Shown here: one piece after another, positions 54,969-63,498 of the stretch
How the letters are laid out: each line of letters begins with the position of its first letter
Numbering within the stretch: the stretch's first letter is position 1
From: an uncultured Erysipelotrichaceae bacterium
GTDB lineage: Bacteria > Bacillota_I > Bacilli_A > RFN20 > CAG-826
Direction of reading: 5' to 3'
NCBI GenBank assembly: GCA_902800905.1
Contig: CADCGC010000001.1
Span: forward strand, 62,001 to 126,000
Length of the DNA: 64,000 nt
Position numbers and translations under genes: made by a program
Notes under the pieces: model-generated
What the model saw: only the letters and a program-made list of their open reading frames with translations
The model's database searches: none
What the model was told of the DNA's origin: nothing

Positions 54969-56990
54969 ATGAAAAAAAGTAAACTATCTATCGGATTAGT
55001 TACTAGCTTCATCGGTGCACTCGCACTTACTGCCTGTGACTCTACTCCAGCAGTCACAAGTAGCAAAGAATCCATTGTCGATTTCGTCGGTTATAATAGC
55101 GAAGACGAAAAAATTACAGTCGACATTGATAAATTCTATAGCGAGTACGGCGATAGCGAAGAAGGTACAACTTTATTCTACAATGCAGTCTTAGAAGCCT
55201 TAATCAGATACGAATACAAAGGATTAAGCACCGAAGACCAATCCTTAAAATCTTACGAAGCGATTGAAAAGGAAGCAAAAGAAAAAGTTACTACCCAAAA
55301 GAGAGTTGCGGAAGTTAACGCTAACTCAAACGGTACAAGTTATGAGGATGAATGGGACTCCATTCTTGAATCTCACGACTGTGAAACCGAAGAAGATTTA
55401 AAAGAATACTTCATGTATGAGCTCGAAAAAGAGGCAATCAACGAGTGGTACTACAAGAAGAACCAAGACAACGTTGAAGCGGGACAATTATCCTTAATGG
55501 ATCAATATCTTGGTATCGACAAGGATTGGAAAACTGTTGCAAGACCATTAGATACTCAAAATAACGATACCCATGAATATGAATCAGTATTCCCATATCA
55601 TATTCTTCACGTTTTAGTGAAATTAGGTGCAGATGCGACAGATTATTCTAGAGCAACCATCACCAGTGCTGAAGCTGAGAAATTATGGAATGTTGTTCGT
55701 AAATTAATGGATAGCAGTTATACATTTGAAGAAGTTGCCTTTAAAGAAAGTGAAGACTCCTCCAACACCGCTTATGGTGATGTCGGCATGATGTCCACAC
55801 AAACAAGCTTCTACAATGAGTTTAAATTAGGTATCTATGCTTATGATGCTTTATTAAGTGGTGTCAATGTCGAAAACAACGACAGCAAAGCAATTTACTC
55901 AGCGTTCGGTATTGATAGCGATGACACAGTTGTCACCAAAGTCAAATTAAACGCTGATGGAACAGCAGAAGAAACTAAAGAAACAGTTAAAACTTTAGCA
56001 GTTAAAGAAATGACCACTGATGTCCAAAACGCTGTTACAGGTTATGGCGAAAACGAAGGCTATGCTGCTCTTCCAACCATTCCTTACGATGTCTTTAAAC
56101 GCATTGGCGAATTAAAAGACGAAGATAAGATTGGAACATTTGAACCAGAAGCAGGTGCGGTTGCATACCCACGTAATATCTTATTCAACCAATTCTTGAA
56201 CTTCCGTTCACCATTTGTCATTACAAATCAAGATATCACAATTGCTGATAATGCTGACAAAGTTACAGTTGCTGCTCACGACTTTGAAGACAACACAGCA
56301 GGTAACTTCTACTTACCAGAAAACAACTTTGTTGAAGATGCAGTTCCAGCATTAGCGGGTAAATCAGTTTTAACTGATGGTAATGGCAATGTCATTATCG
56401 GCGTCAGAAGTACCGCTGGTATTCACTTCATGGTTATGAGAAAATCAGTTTTCTATAACACCAATAAAGCGGTCGTTAGAGGAACAGGAACAAAGGCTGA
56501 TGTCACATTACAAGACTATTACACAACCGCCAATCCAAGCGATGCTAACTATCCAGCAGAAACATATGTCAACATGACAAAATCCGATGATTCTTCCTAC
56601 TATACAAATAGAATTAATACTATTAAGAATAAACTCAAAGGACAAGATTCAAGCGATGTCTTTGATGCAGCATATGATTACCGTATCTATCAAATGCTCT
56701 ACACACGCTTAGAAAATGAAATCAAATTCTTTGATGAAACAGATACAACAGCCAGTGTTGTTGAAGCCAATATTGATCAAAAGATTAAGCTTCTTAGAGA
56801 AGCTAAATATCTCAGCAATGTTGATTCCATCAATGATGCTTGGGCTGAATACTTAGCTCAATTAAGACACCAAAATAAGATTCGTTCTTATAAAGGTATG
56901 TTATCAACCGGATGTGTCTTTAAATGGAGCCGTGGAAACGACAACGATAGAAAAGAATTTGAGAAGGGTGGTGCTTGCTATGTCAAATAA
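54969..56990 (+). CDS. PrsA-like foldase lipoprotein
   Basis: This 673-residue lipoprotein has signal MKKSKLSIGLVTSFIGALALTAC with lipobox LTAC. An N-terminal SurA-like helical region is followed by a parvulin-like stretch at about 205-300: FPYHILHVLVKLGA, then FEEVAFKESED and GDVGMM. This resembles the ILHIL..S.D and GDLG motifs of PpiC-type prolyl isomerases. A second, divergent half follows. It probably assists folding of exported proteins such as the surface proteases. AAAGGAG precedes the ATG. C-ending codons are frequent, suggesting strong expression. Isomerase activity is not proven by the sequence. Confidence 0.78.
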   Translation: MKKSKLSIGLVTSFIGALALTACDSTPAVTSSKESIVDFVGYNSEDEKITVDIDKFYSEYGDSEEGTTLFYNAVLEALIRYEYKGLSTEDQSLKSYEAIEKEAKEKVTTQKRVAEVNANSNGTSYEDEWDSILESHDCETEEDLKEYFMYELEKEAINEWYYKKNQDNVEAGQLSLMDQYLGIDKDWKTVARPLDTQNNDTHEYESVFPYHILHVLVKLGADATDYSRATITSAEAEKLWNVVRKLMDSSYTFEEVAFKESEDSSNTAYGDVGMMSTQTSFYNEFKLGIYAYDALLSGVNVENNDSKAIYSAFGIDSDDTVVTKVKLNADGTAEETKETVKTLAVKEMTTDVQNAVTGYGENEGYAALPTIPYDVFKRIGELKDEDKIGTFEPEAGAVAYPRNILFNQFLNFRSPFVITNQDITIADNADKVTVAAHDFEDNTAGNFYLPENNFVEDAVPALAGKSVLTDGNGNVIIGVRSTAGIHFMVMRKSVFYNTNKAVVRGTGTKADVTLQDYYTTANPSDANYPAETYVNMTKSDDSSYYTNRINTIKNKLKGQDSSDVFDAAYDYRIYQMLYTRLENEIKFFDETDTTASVVEANIDQKIKLLREAKYLSNVDSINDAWAEYLAQLRHQNKIRSYKGMLSTGCVFKWSRGNDNDRKEFEKGGACYVK

Positions 56991-58923
56991 GAAATTTCCT
57001 AAATTAGCGGTTTTATCACTCCTTGGAATTCTTGCCTTAACAGGCTGTAGTTCATCCGATGATGAAATCTACGCAAAACCAAGTACATATGATGATTCAA
57101 TCATCACAATTACTGAAGATGGCAAAGAACACGGCAAAGATGATATTCATAACGATGTTCTCAACATCATCTATGATTCCATGCATGACGGTTCCACACC
57201 ATCCAAGGTCTTAAGCAAAGTCTTATTCAAATACGCTGAAAGTGTCTTTGGTTCATATAACCGCGTCACCGCTAAGGATGATACAGTTATCACCATCGAA
57301 GATGCTTGTAATGATGACGCCAAAATGGTCGAATTCATCAAGAACCACAAAGTTTACTGGTTATATGATGAAGAAGGTAAACACGTCAAAGAAAACGGTG
57401 AAGAAGTCGATGAAGCAAACTTTGTCCCATGCGATACAGAAAAAGAAAACGTTAGATCTTCCTTAGCGGAAATCGAATTACACATTGCTGAATCTATGTA
57501 CGCAAAAGCTACAGGCGGTAGCTACACAAAGAAACACTTCTTCAGTGAATTTGACTTTATTGAAGCTTTATATAAAGAAGGTAAAAAGGTCAACTACGCT
57601 GCTGCTAAAGCTGCAAACTTAAAATCAGTTCTTATCGATTATCAATTCGAAAAGAAAGATGTCTTTGATGCCACAAAAGGTATTCTCCATAGAGCATACT
57701 ATCAAGATGGCGCTAACTTCACATACATCGAAGATGAAGTCATCAACGACGTCTACAACGATTTGTTAGTGGAACAATACTTATTAGATGAAGACATCGC
57801 TGCTGTTAGAAACAGTAGAGCAAGAAGAATCAACGTTATCAAGATTGAAAAATATTCTTCATTCACAAATAACGCTGACGCATTAATTAAAGATTTAGTT
57901 AACGCTATCTACTCTTACAAACCAGTAGACAACGCTCACCTTAATTACAGAACAAGTGAAATCGAAGCCTACTACAAAGACTTATTCGATACATACGCTA
58001 TCGTTAATAAAGGTTTATATAACGAAATCAGCACAAACGCTGTAGCAAGTGCAATCGTTGCTAGACTTCAAGCCAAAGCATCAGATATCTATGAAGTTAA
58101 AACATATGATAGAGGAACAGCGGCAACTGATGATGATATCGTCTATTACAACAACACAAAATATGGCGATTTAATCAAAGACTTCGAAAAATTCGAAAAA
58201 GCTGCAACATTTGAAGAACTCGATATGTCCTTATATAACAAGTTCACATCAAGTGGAACAGTCACTCCAGAGGAAGGTTTAGATCAAGCCACAATCGACA
58301 TCGACCAAACCAAGACAATCTATAAAGATTGGTACATTCAATCTTCACAACCAAGCTTAGACAGCAATGGTAAGATCAACGAAAGATTATTTACAATCTC
58401 CGTTGCTAATAGCAAGATTGAACTTCCAGAAGATGGTGAAGGCGATGAAGAAGCAAAAGCCGCTAACTTGAAAAAGTTAGAAGAAAATCTCGACAGATTT
58501 GAAAAGATTCCAGGTAATGGAAACGATTGGACATGGGAATTAAGAGACGCTCCAAGCGCTGAAGAAAATAAATTCCTCTGCTCCATCAACGGTGCTTACT
58601 TCTTAAAATTCGAAGGTCAATATTCTCAAGACAACTACCTCAACGACATCGTTTACGATGATGGCAGTGCCTATTACATCGTCAACGTCTTAGAAGCTGT
58701 CAAAGATAACAAGCTTAAAGCAAGCGGTAACAATAGTTACGGCAAACTCAGAGGTGTTCAATTCCTCAACAGTGTTATCGATGAAATTTCTAAGAAAGTC
58801 GCTGAAACTGGTAGCTATGCTTCCTTAAGCAAGGAATACTGGCTCAAGAAGATGGACATCAAATATCACGATCAAAAAGTCTACGATTACTTCAAAGACA
58901 ATTATCCAGATTTATTTGATTAA
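56980..58923 (+). CDS. Second foldase-like lipoprotein
   Basis: The start is the ATG at 56980-56982 (647 residues), behind AAGGGTGG and 11 nt inside the upstream gene; an earlier ATG at 56914 would lack a signal peptide. MSNKKFPKLAVLSLLGILALTGC gives lipobox LTGC. The body is helix-rich and has a SurA/PrsA-like spread (IELHIAESMYAKATGG, IINDVYNDLLVEQYLLDEDIAAV-like) but no intact parvulin motif. A C-terminal ISKKVAETGSYASLSKEYWL region resembles its neighbour. It is probably a degenerate paralogue, perhaps a chaperone without isomerase activity. It ends at a strong terminator. Confidence 0.72.
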   Translation: MSNKKFPKLAVLSLLGILALTGCSSSDDEIYAKPSTYDDSIITITEDGKEHGKDDIHNDVLNIIYDSMHDGSTPSKVLSKVLFKYAESVFGSYNRVTAKDDTVITIEDACNDDAKMVEFIKNHKVYWLYDEEGKHVKENGEEVDEANFVPCDTEKENVRSSLAEIELHIAESMYAKATGGSYTKKHFFSEFDFIEALYKEGKKVNYAAAKAANLKSVLIDYQFEKKDVFDATKGILHRAYYQDGANFTYIEDEVINDVYNDLLVEQYLLDEDIAAVRNSRARRINVIKIEKYSSFTNNADALIKDLVNAIYSYKPVDNAHLNYRTSEIEAYYKDLFDTYAIVNKGLYNEISTNAVASAIVARLQAKASDIYEVKTYDRGTAATDDDIVYYNNTKYGDLIKDFEKFEKAATFEELDMSLYNKFTSSGTVTPEEGLDQATIDIDQTKTIYKDWYIQSSQPSLDSNGKINERLFTISVANSKIELPEDGEGDEEAKAANLKKLEENLDRFEKIPGNGNDWTWELRDAPSAEENKFLCSINGAYFLKFEGQYSQDNYLNDIVYDDGSAYYIVNVLEAVKDNKLKASGNNSYGKLRGVQFLNSVIDEISKKVAETGSYASLSKEYWLKKMDIKYHDQKVYDYFKDNYPDLFD

Positions 58924-58935
58924 TCTTAAGCAAAT

Positions 58936-58964
58936 AACCAGGTAGAGAAATCTATCTGGTTTTT
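58936..58964 (+). terminator. Terminator after the two foldase lipoproteins
   Basis: An 11-bp stem (58936-58946 with 58951-58961, one G-U pair) around a GAAA loop is followed by TTTTTCTTT. Confidence 0.9.
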
Positions 58965-58975
58965 CTTTGCCTTTA

Positions 58976-59004
58976 TTGAATATTCAATAAGATATTTCTA
59001 TAAT
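58976..59004 (+). promoter_or_regulatory. Promoter of the HIT gene, with a palindrome on the -35
   Basis: -35 TTGAAT (58976-58981), a 17-nt spacer and a perfect TATAAT (58999-59004). The -35 is the left half of a perfect 12-bp palindrome TTGAATATTCAA (58976-58987). Confidence 0.7.
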
Positions 59005-59032
59005 TATATTAATTAAGGAGATATATCAAATT

Positions 59033-59446
59033 ATGGAAAAAGATATTTTCTGCAGAATTATTGATGGGGAAATCCCATGTCATAAATTATATGAAGATGA
59101 TGATGTTTTAGCGTTCCTAGACATCTCTCAAGTCACCAAAGGACACGCTTTAGTGGTTTCTAAAAAACATTACGATAACTTCTTAAGCATTCCTCAAGAA
59201 GAGATGCATAAAGTCATGGACGTCGCTCAAAAGATTGGACAAGTTGATATCAAATTCTTAGGCGCTAGAGGAGTCAATATTCTCACTAACTGTTATGAAG
59301 CAGCTGGTCAAACCGTCATGCATTTCCATGTCCATGTCATCCCTAGATACGAAGGAAAAGAAGGCTTCATCTTAGAGATGAAAGGTAACGAAGAAAAACT
59401 CAATCTTCCTGCAATTGCAGAAAAAGTTAAAATCAATCTTAAATAA
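59033..59446 (+). CDS. hit: HIT-family nucleotide-binding hydrolase
   Basis: This 137-residue protein has the histidine triad H97-F-H99-V-H101 (MHFHVHVIPRY). It begins with the conserved IFCRIIDGEIPCHKLYEDDDVLAFLDI, typical of bacterial HinT-like enzymes that hydrolyse purine nucleotide phosphoramidates or AMP conjugates. C7 and C16 sit where some family members bind zinc. AAGGAG precedes the ATG. Its TAA overlaps the ATG of the next gene (TAATG). Confidence 0.94.
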   Translation: MEKDIFCRIIDGEIPCHKLYEDDDVLAFLDISQVTKGHALVVSKKHYDNFLSIPQEEMHKVMDVAQKIGQVDIKFLGARGVNILTNCYEAAGQTVMHFHVHVIPRYEGKEGFILEMKGNEEKLNLPAIAEKVKINLK

Positions 59447-60567
59447 TGGGTGTACTAAATAAAATATTTAAAAAAGAAAATATAGATAAAGTTGAACAAA
59501 CCACCATCAAAGCCGATGAAGTTGTTTCTTTTGTCGAGAAAAAAATCGCTCCTGAATTAAAAGAATTAGAAGAAATTACTGATAGTAACATCATTAAGGG
59601 AATTAATGAATTCATTCCAAAAGCTTCAAGTTTTGTTAAAAAGGCAAGTGTCGCTACTAAAAACGGTACTCAAATAATAGAGATGATTATCTCCTCATCA
59701 AAAATCAATGACACTCTTACAAAAAACGGAGGAGAAATAATTCCTATAACCGCTAACGAATTAGCCTCAGGAGGACTTTCTAAAGCAACATTAGGTTCCT
59801 CTATTGGAATCGCAGGAGTGTCAGTGCTTGTTTTAGTAATCAACATATATCAAACAAGACAAGTTTCAAAAAAGATGAATTCAGTTTCTCTTCAACTTGA
59901 AGAAGTAAAAGAATTCCAATCTATCGAATATCATAATCGAATCAAATCTCTAATTATTGATGTTCTTAATATATTAGAAAACAAAGATGTTCTTTTTAAA
60001 AAGAAAGATATCAGAAAAAGAGAATTAGATAATCTTGATGCTTATGAGCATGAATGTGAAAGGTTATTAGGCCAAGCAAATGACATGATTGTTTCCTTAA
60101 CGAAAAAGAATCATAAGACGTTTGAGAAGTATCAAACTAGTTATAATTCGATTAAAGAATGGCTCATTTATCAACAAATCCTATCAATAACATTAACTCA
60201 AATTGCGGAATTAAAGTACGCACTTAATTTAGGTGCAGTCAGTAAAGAATACTGCACAAGCAAATTAAACAAGTATCTTAATGAATCTAAAGAAAGTATC
60301 GATTCACTAAGAGAGTGGCATGAACATAACATCAAAGCGTTTGAAATCGATTTTGAAAATAAAAAATATCTTAAGACTACTCCAATATTTAGTTTTCTAA
60401 AGAAACTTCCAAATATTGATGATACAAAGATAATCTATGCTCCACTAAAAGATGAAGATGCTATAACAATCAAAAATCAATTAGAGTACAAAACTAACCC
60501 AATTGATAATAACGAAGAAGATATCTCCATCATCATTAAAGACGGTAAGTATTATTTTAAAAAATAA
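59446..60567 (+). CDS. Helical single-pass membrane protein, unknown function
   Basis: This 373-residue protein is mostly charged helix. One hydrophobic segment (about residues 124-142, GSSIGIAGVSVLVLVINIY) separates an N-terminal helical part of about 120 residues from a long coiled-coil-like C-terminal part. The latter includes KKMNSVSLQLEEVKEFQ and repeated Lys/Glu heptads. A hydrophobic glycine-rich stretch lies just before the helix. No enzyme motif or signal peptide is seen. It is translationally coupled to hit and ends at a terminator. No family is recognised. Confidence 0.7.
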   Translation: MGVLNKIFKKENIDKVEQTTIKADEVVSFVEKKIAPELKELEEITDSNIIKGINEFIPKASSFVKKASVATKNGTQIIEMIISSSKINDTLTKNGGEIIPITANELASGGLSKATLGSSIGIAGVSVLVLVINIYQTRQVSKKMNSVSLQLEEVKEFQSIEYHNRIKSLIIDVLNILENKDVLFKKKDIRKRELDNLDAYEHECERLLGQANDMIVSLTKKNHKTFEKYQTSYNSIKEWLIYQQILSITLTQIAELKYALNLGAVSKEYCTSKLNKYLNESKESIDSLREWHEHNIKAFEIDFENKKYLKTTPIFSFLKKLPNIDDTKIIYAPLKDEDAITIKNQLEYKTNPIDNNEEDISIIIKDGKYYFKK

Positions 60568-60593
60568 CGGATCTCATTTGAGACCCGTTTTCT
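60567..60593 (+). terminator. Bidirectional terminator between the helical membrane protein and yhaM
   Basis: ACGG-TCTC pairs with GAGA-CCGT around a 4-nt loop with one internal mismatch (60567-60588). T-rich sequence follows on both strands. Confidence 0.7.
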
Positions 60594-61526
60594 TTACTTT
60601 TTAGCTTTATAGAACATTCTATTATCAAGCGAGAATATCTTTTGAGTGAATTCTCCTGGAGCGACATCTTCGTATGCTTTCTCAAGTAACACCATTCTGC
60701 TATCAAGGTTATCAATCATTGAGATTAATAAAGCTTCTTTAGTTAGAGGAAGAACTGGAGAACCAAATTCATGTTGTCCGTGATGTGATAAGACAATATG
60801 TTCTAATAGAAGAGGAACTTCACTTGTGATATTAAGTTCTTTAGCCGCTATTCTAAGTTCACCACACATAATTGAAATGTGTCCTAAGAGTTTTCCTTCT
60901 GTGGAGTAATGATAAATCGCAGGCCCTTCTAACTCAATCATCTTACCAAAGTCATGGATTAAAGCGCCTGTAACCGCTAAATCGCGATTGATATCATTGT
61001 ATACTTTACTAAAATAATCTACATGTTCTGCTAGATACACACTATGCATAAGCAATCCACTTGCAAATTCGTGATGGACACTGACCGCTGCGGGAGATAG
61101 ATATATTTGATCACCAAACTTCTTAATGAAATAATCTAAGATTTTCTTGCAGTCGACATCTTGAATAGAATCAACAAGTTTATTGAAACGTTCAATGAGG
61201 ATATCTTTATCGATTGGAGAAGCTTTGATGAATCTCGTAACATCGACTTCATCAGAAGATAAACGGTTCGCTCTTAAGATTTTTCCTTGGAGGCTGTCAT
61301 TATATTTAATGACTTCCACCATTGTCTCAATGACATTACCAGAAACAAAGATATCTTTATCTTCGTCTTCTACTTCCCATTTCTTGCTACTTAAAACCCC
61401 GCTAGAATCCCTTAATTCGACATTGAGGTATAAAGAGCCACTTTTATTCGTTCCTTGCGTTACAGAGCCAACTAGAGCCTGAATAATGTAACGATCACCT
61501 TCACATAGTTCTTTGATTAATTTCAT
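60594..61526 (-). CDS. yhaM: 3'-5' exoribonuclease, YhaM family
   Basis: This 310-residue protein has an N-terminal OB-fold (about 10-90; LYLNVELRDSSGVLSSKKW) followed by an HD phosphohydrolase domain. HD residues are H191 and D192 (ALIHDFGKM), with further metal-site histidines in GHISIMCGEL and LEHIVLSHHGQHEFGSP. YhaM degrades single-stranded RNA or DNA from the 3' end with Mn2+ and is found in Firmicutes. Length matches. Its ATG overlaps the recX TGA (ATGA). Confidence 0.93.
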   Translation of the reverse strand: MKLIKELCEGDRYIIQALVGSVTQGTNKSGSLYLNVELRDSSGVLSSKKWEVEDEDKDIFVSGNVIETMVEVIKYNDSLQGKILRANRLSSDEVDVTRFIKASPIDKDILIERFNKLVDSIQDVDCKKILDYFIKKFGDQIYLSPAAVSVHHEFASGLLMHSVYLAEHVDYFSKVYNDINRDLAVTGALIHDFGKMIELEGPAIYHYSTEGKLLGHISIMCGELRIAAKELNITSEVPLLLEHIVLSHHGQHEFGSPVLPLTKEALLISMIDNLDSRMVLLEKAYEDVAPGEFTQKIFSLDNRMFYKAKK

Positions 61527-62296
61527 AAGTTGTCCTTTTCTATTATTTTAATAATATCATTCATTCTGTATCCTTTTTGTAACAAAGATTGAATGACTTT
61601 TTGTTTTAATTCTTTTTTTGCATATTTTTTGCTTAATCTCATCTTAGTTTTAAGATAAGCGTCTTTGAGTTTCTTTAACTCTTCTTTTTCGTCTTTCTCT
61701 TCTAACATCGAGTCAACGACGAACTTAGCGATATCGCTATCAAAGCCGCTCGAGATATAAGCGTTATAGATATGTTGTTTCTTTTGAGCAAAGTTATATT
61801 TGGAATATTTCTTTTCAAGTCTTTTAAAAATAGCCTTCGCTTTCTTCTTTTCAGTTGAGACAGGGAATGAGATTTTATTTAGTCTCTCTTCAAAGATTCC
61901 TTTAGAAGATAATTTAGAAATAATCTTATTCTTTCCATAATTCAAAGAATTATAGTATTCGATATGTTCTAAGATAAAAGCGTTATCATCAATCAAATCA
62001 TATTCCTTCATCCTTTTGATGATTGTGTCCACAGCCTTCTTATCTCCACCTTTGTTATAGAGTTTTTCTCTCATTTTGTATTCGGAGTAGATAGCTTTAG
62101 AACGTAACGCTAAAGCGTATTTCATTAAAGAAGCAATTTGATTGTATTCTTTGATACTTTGATATTCCTTTTTAGTTAACTCTTTTCCTTCGTATAGATA
62201 AAAGTTTGGATAGACATCTTTGTCTAATTCCAACTTTTCATCATCAATATAAATATTGACTTTATTCTTGAGGATTTTGATTTTCGTGATTTTCAT
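61523..62296 (-). CDS. recX: RecX-family regulatory protein
   Basis: This 257-residue protein consists of RecX three-helix repeats: ALRSKAIYSEYKMREKLYNKG, IIKRMKEYDLIDDNAFILEHIEYY and KNKIISKLSSKGI. The C-terminal repeats are repeated less clearly. RecX binds RecA filaments and limits recombination. The N-terminal 60 residues form a beta-rich domain. It overlaps the upstream flippase-like gene by 35 nt and ends in TGA, two codons before an in-frame TAA. Confidence 0.9.
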   Translation of the reverse strand: MKITKIKILKNKVNIYIDDEKLELDKDVYPNFYLYEGKELTKKEYQSIKEYNQIASLMKYALALRSKAIYSEYKMREKLYNKGGDKKAVDTIIKRMKEYDLIDDNAFILEHIEYYNSLNYGKNKIISKLSSKGIFEERLNKISFPVSTEKKKAKAIFKRLEKKYSKYNFAQKKQHIYNAYISSGFDSDIAKFVVDSMLEEKDEKEELKKLKDAYLKTKMRLSKKYAKKELKQKVIQSLLQKGYRMNDIIKIIEKDNL

Positions 62297-63392
62297 GTTG
62301 TTTTCTTGGTCGATAAATAAGGGCTACTAAGCAAGCAATAATAAGTGGGAAGATGAACATCAAACTTCTCCAAAGTAGAAGCGCCGCTCTAGCAATTTGC
62401 TCAGTGTCATAAAATTGTGGTCCAGTTGTTGGATAGAATAAACGTAAGAAGAATAATTCAGAAACAACTGAACTACCTGGAATAGGGATAATACAAGTCA
62501 CCATTTGATGGAAATTGGATAATAAAACTGAATCCCAGAAGTTCGCATTAGCGGATGTATTTCCTAAAGAAAGTCCACAGAAATATGGAACTGAATATGA
62601 GATAGTAATATATGCAAAAAAGGCGACAAAACATATCAAGAAAGTCGGTATATGCTTAAAGATAGTCTTTAAATTGCCTCTAAAATTAATTACCGCTGCG
62701 TCTAATTTCAATTGGCTTTGTTCTAAGCCTTTTAAGATTCTGATTTTCACTAACAACTTAATAATTGGGCCCCTAATAAAACGGAAGAAACCATTCCAAT
62801 AAGAGATAAGAAGAATAAATCCAATTGATAAGGTGTTAAACGCAAAACCAATCGCCACTAGTAACCATAATGGTACTTGAGCAGCGTTATCGTTATTAAA
62901 CGAAATAGAAATATAGCCAATCTCATTAATGAGATCATGTTTCACAATAATAGTGATAACACCGTAAGCGATTAAGACAATTTGATAAATGATGGAATAC
63001 ATCGCTAAAACGCTTAAAGCGTTAGAGATACTAACTCTTTGTTTGTTATAGGTATATGTCTCCATGATGTGACTACCGATACCCGCTGGAGTGACCATAC
63101 GATATAATGAGCCAATCTGGTCAATCATAATAGCGCGATGGAAATAATAATCTTTTTCAAATAAACGAGTTAATGTGAAGATAGAAATCGATCTTAAAAC
63201 AATGCAAACGATAACGATAGCTAATATGGCAAATATAAACCATATATTAGCGGTACTCAAAACATCAAAAATATCATTAATCTTATTCCCAATAGTGAGA
63301 TAGAACGCTAAAGCGGTCAAACCTAAAACGATAATGAGATAGATAACATATCTAATAACTTGTTTAATAATTTCGTTATTCTTTATAGACAT
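62262..63392 (-). CDS. Lysylphosphatidylglycerol synthase-type membrane protein (flippase-like domain)
   Basis: This 376-residue protein has about eight to nine membrane segments. The family signature regions are MIDQIGSLYRMVTPAGIGSHIMETY (near 88-112) and the later IIPIPGSSVVSELFFLRLFY. These match the flippase-like/LPG synthase TM family (UPF0104). Members without the catalytic LPG domain are inferred to move lipid or lipid-linked sugars; no substrate can be named. TATAAT lies 8 nt before the ATG with no ribosome site, suggesting a leaderless transcript. It heads the unit with recX and yhaM. Confidence 0.85.
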   Translation of the reverse strand: MSIKNNEIIKQVIRYVIYLIIVLGLTALAFYLTIGNKINDIFDVLSTANIWFIFAILAIVIVCIVLRSISIFTLTRLFEKDYYFHRAIMIDQIGSLYRMVTPAGIGSHIMETYTYNKQRVSISNALSVLAMYSIIYQIVLIAYGVITIIVKHDLINEIGYISISFNNDNAAQVPLWLLVAIGFAFNTLSIGFILLISYWNGFFRFIRGPIIKLLVKIRILKGLEQSQLKLDAAVINFRGNLKTIFKHIPTFLICFVAFFAYITISYSVPYFCGLSLGNTSANANFWDSVLLSNFHQMVTCIIPIPGSSVVSELFFLRLFYPTTGPQFYDTEQIARAALLLWRSLMFIFPLIIACLVALIYRPRKQHENHENQNPQE

Positions 63393-63400
63393 CGCAAGAC

Positions 63401-63406
63401 ATTATA
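63401..63406 (-). promoter_or_regulatory. -10 box of the flippase-recX-yhaM unit
   Basis: A perfect TATAAT lies 8 nt before the ATG at 63390-63392. No Shine-Dalgarno site and no convincing -35 are seen. Confidence 0.5.
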
Positions 63407-63463
63407 ACATAGTCAAAGATTTTTTTATGAGATTTTCCATAAAAAAAATCAAAAATGGGTTTC

Positions 63464-63492
63464 TTGCTTAAATATGTAAAACATTATTTAAT
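63464..63492 (+). promoter_or_regulatory. Promoter of the plus-strand end gene, likely leaderless
   Basis: -35 TTGCTT (63464-63469), a 17-nt spacer and -10 TTTAAT (63487-63492), 6 nt before the ATG. No Shine-Dalgarno site. Confidence 0.5.
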
Positions 63493-63498
63493 TATTAT

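Noticed and set aside
56914-56979. Start of the second foldase-like lipoprotein at 56914
   Set aside because: The added 22 residues overlap the previous gene and precede a complete signal peptide that begins at 56980 behind AAGGGTGG.
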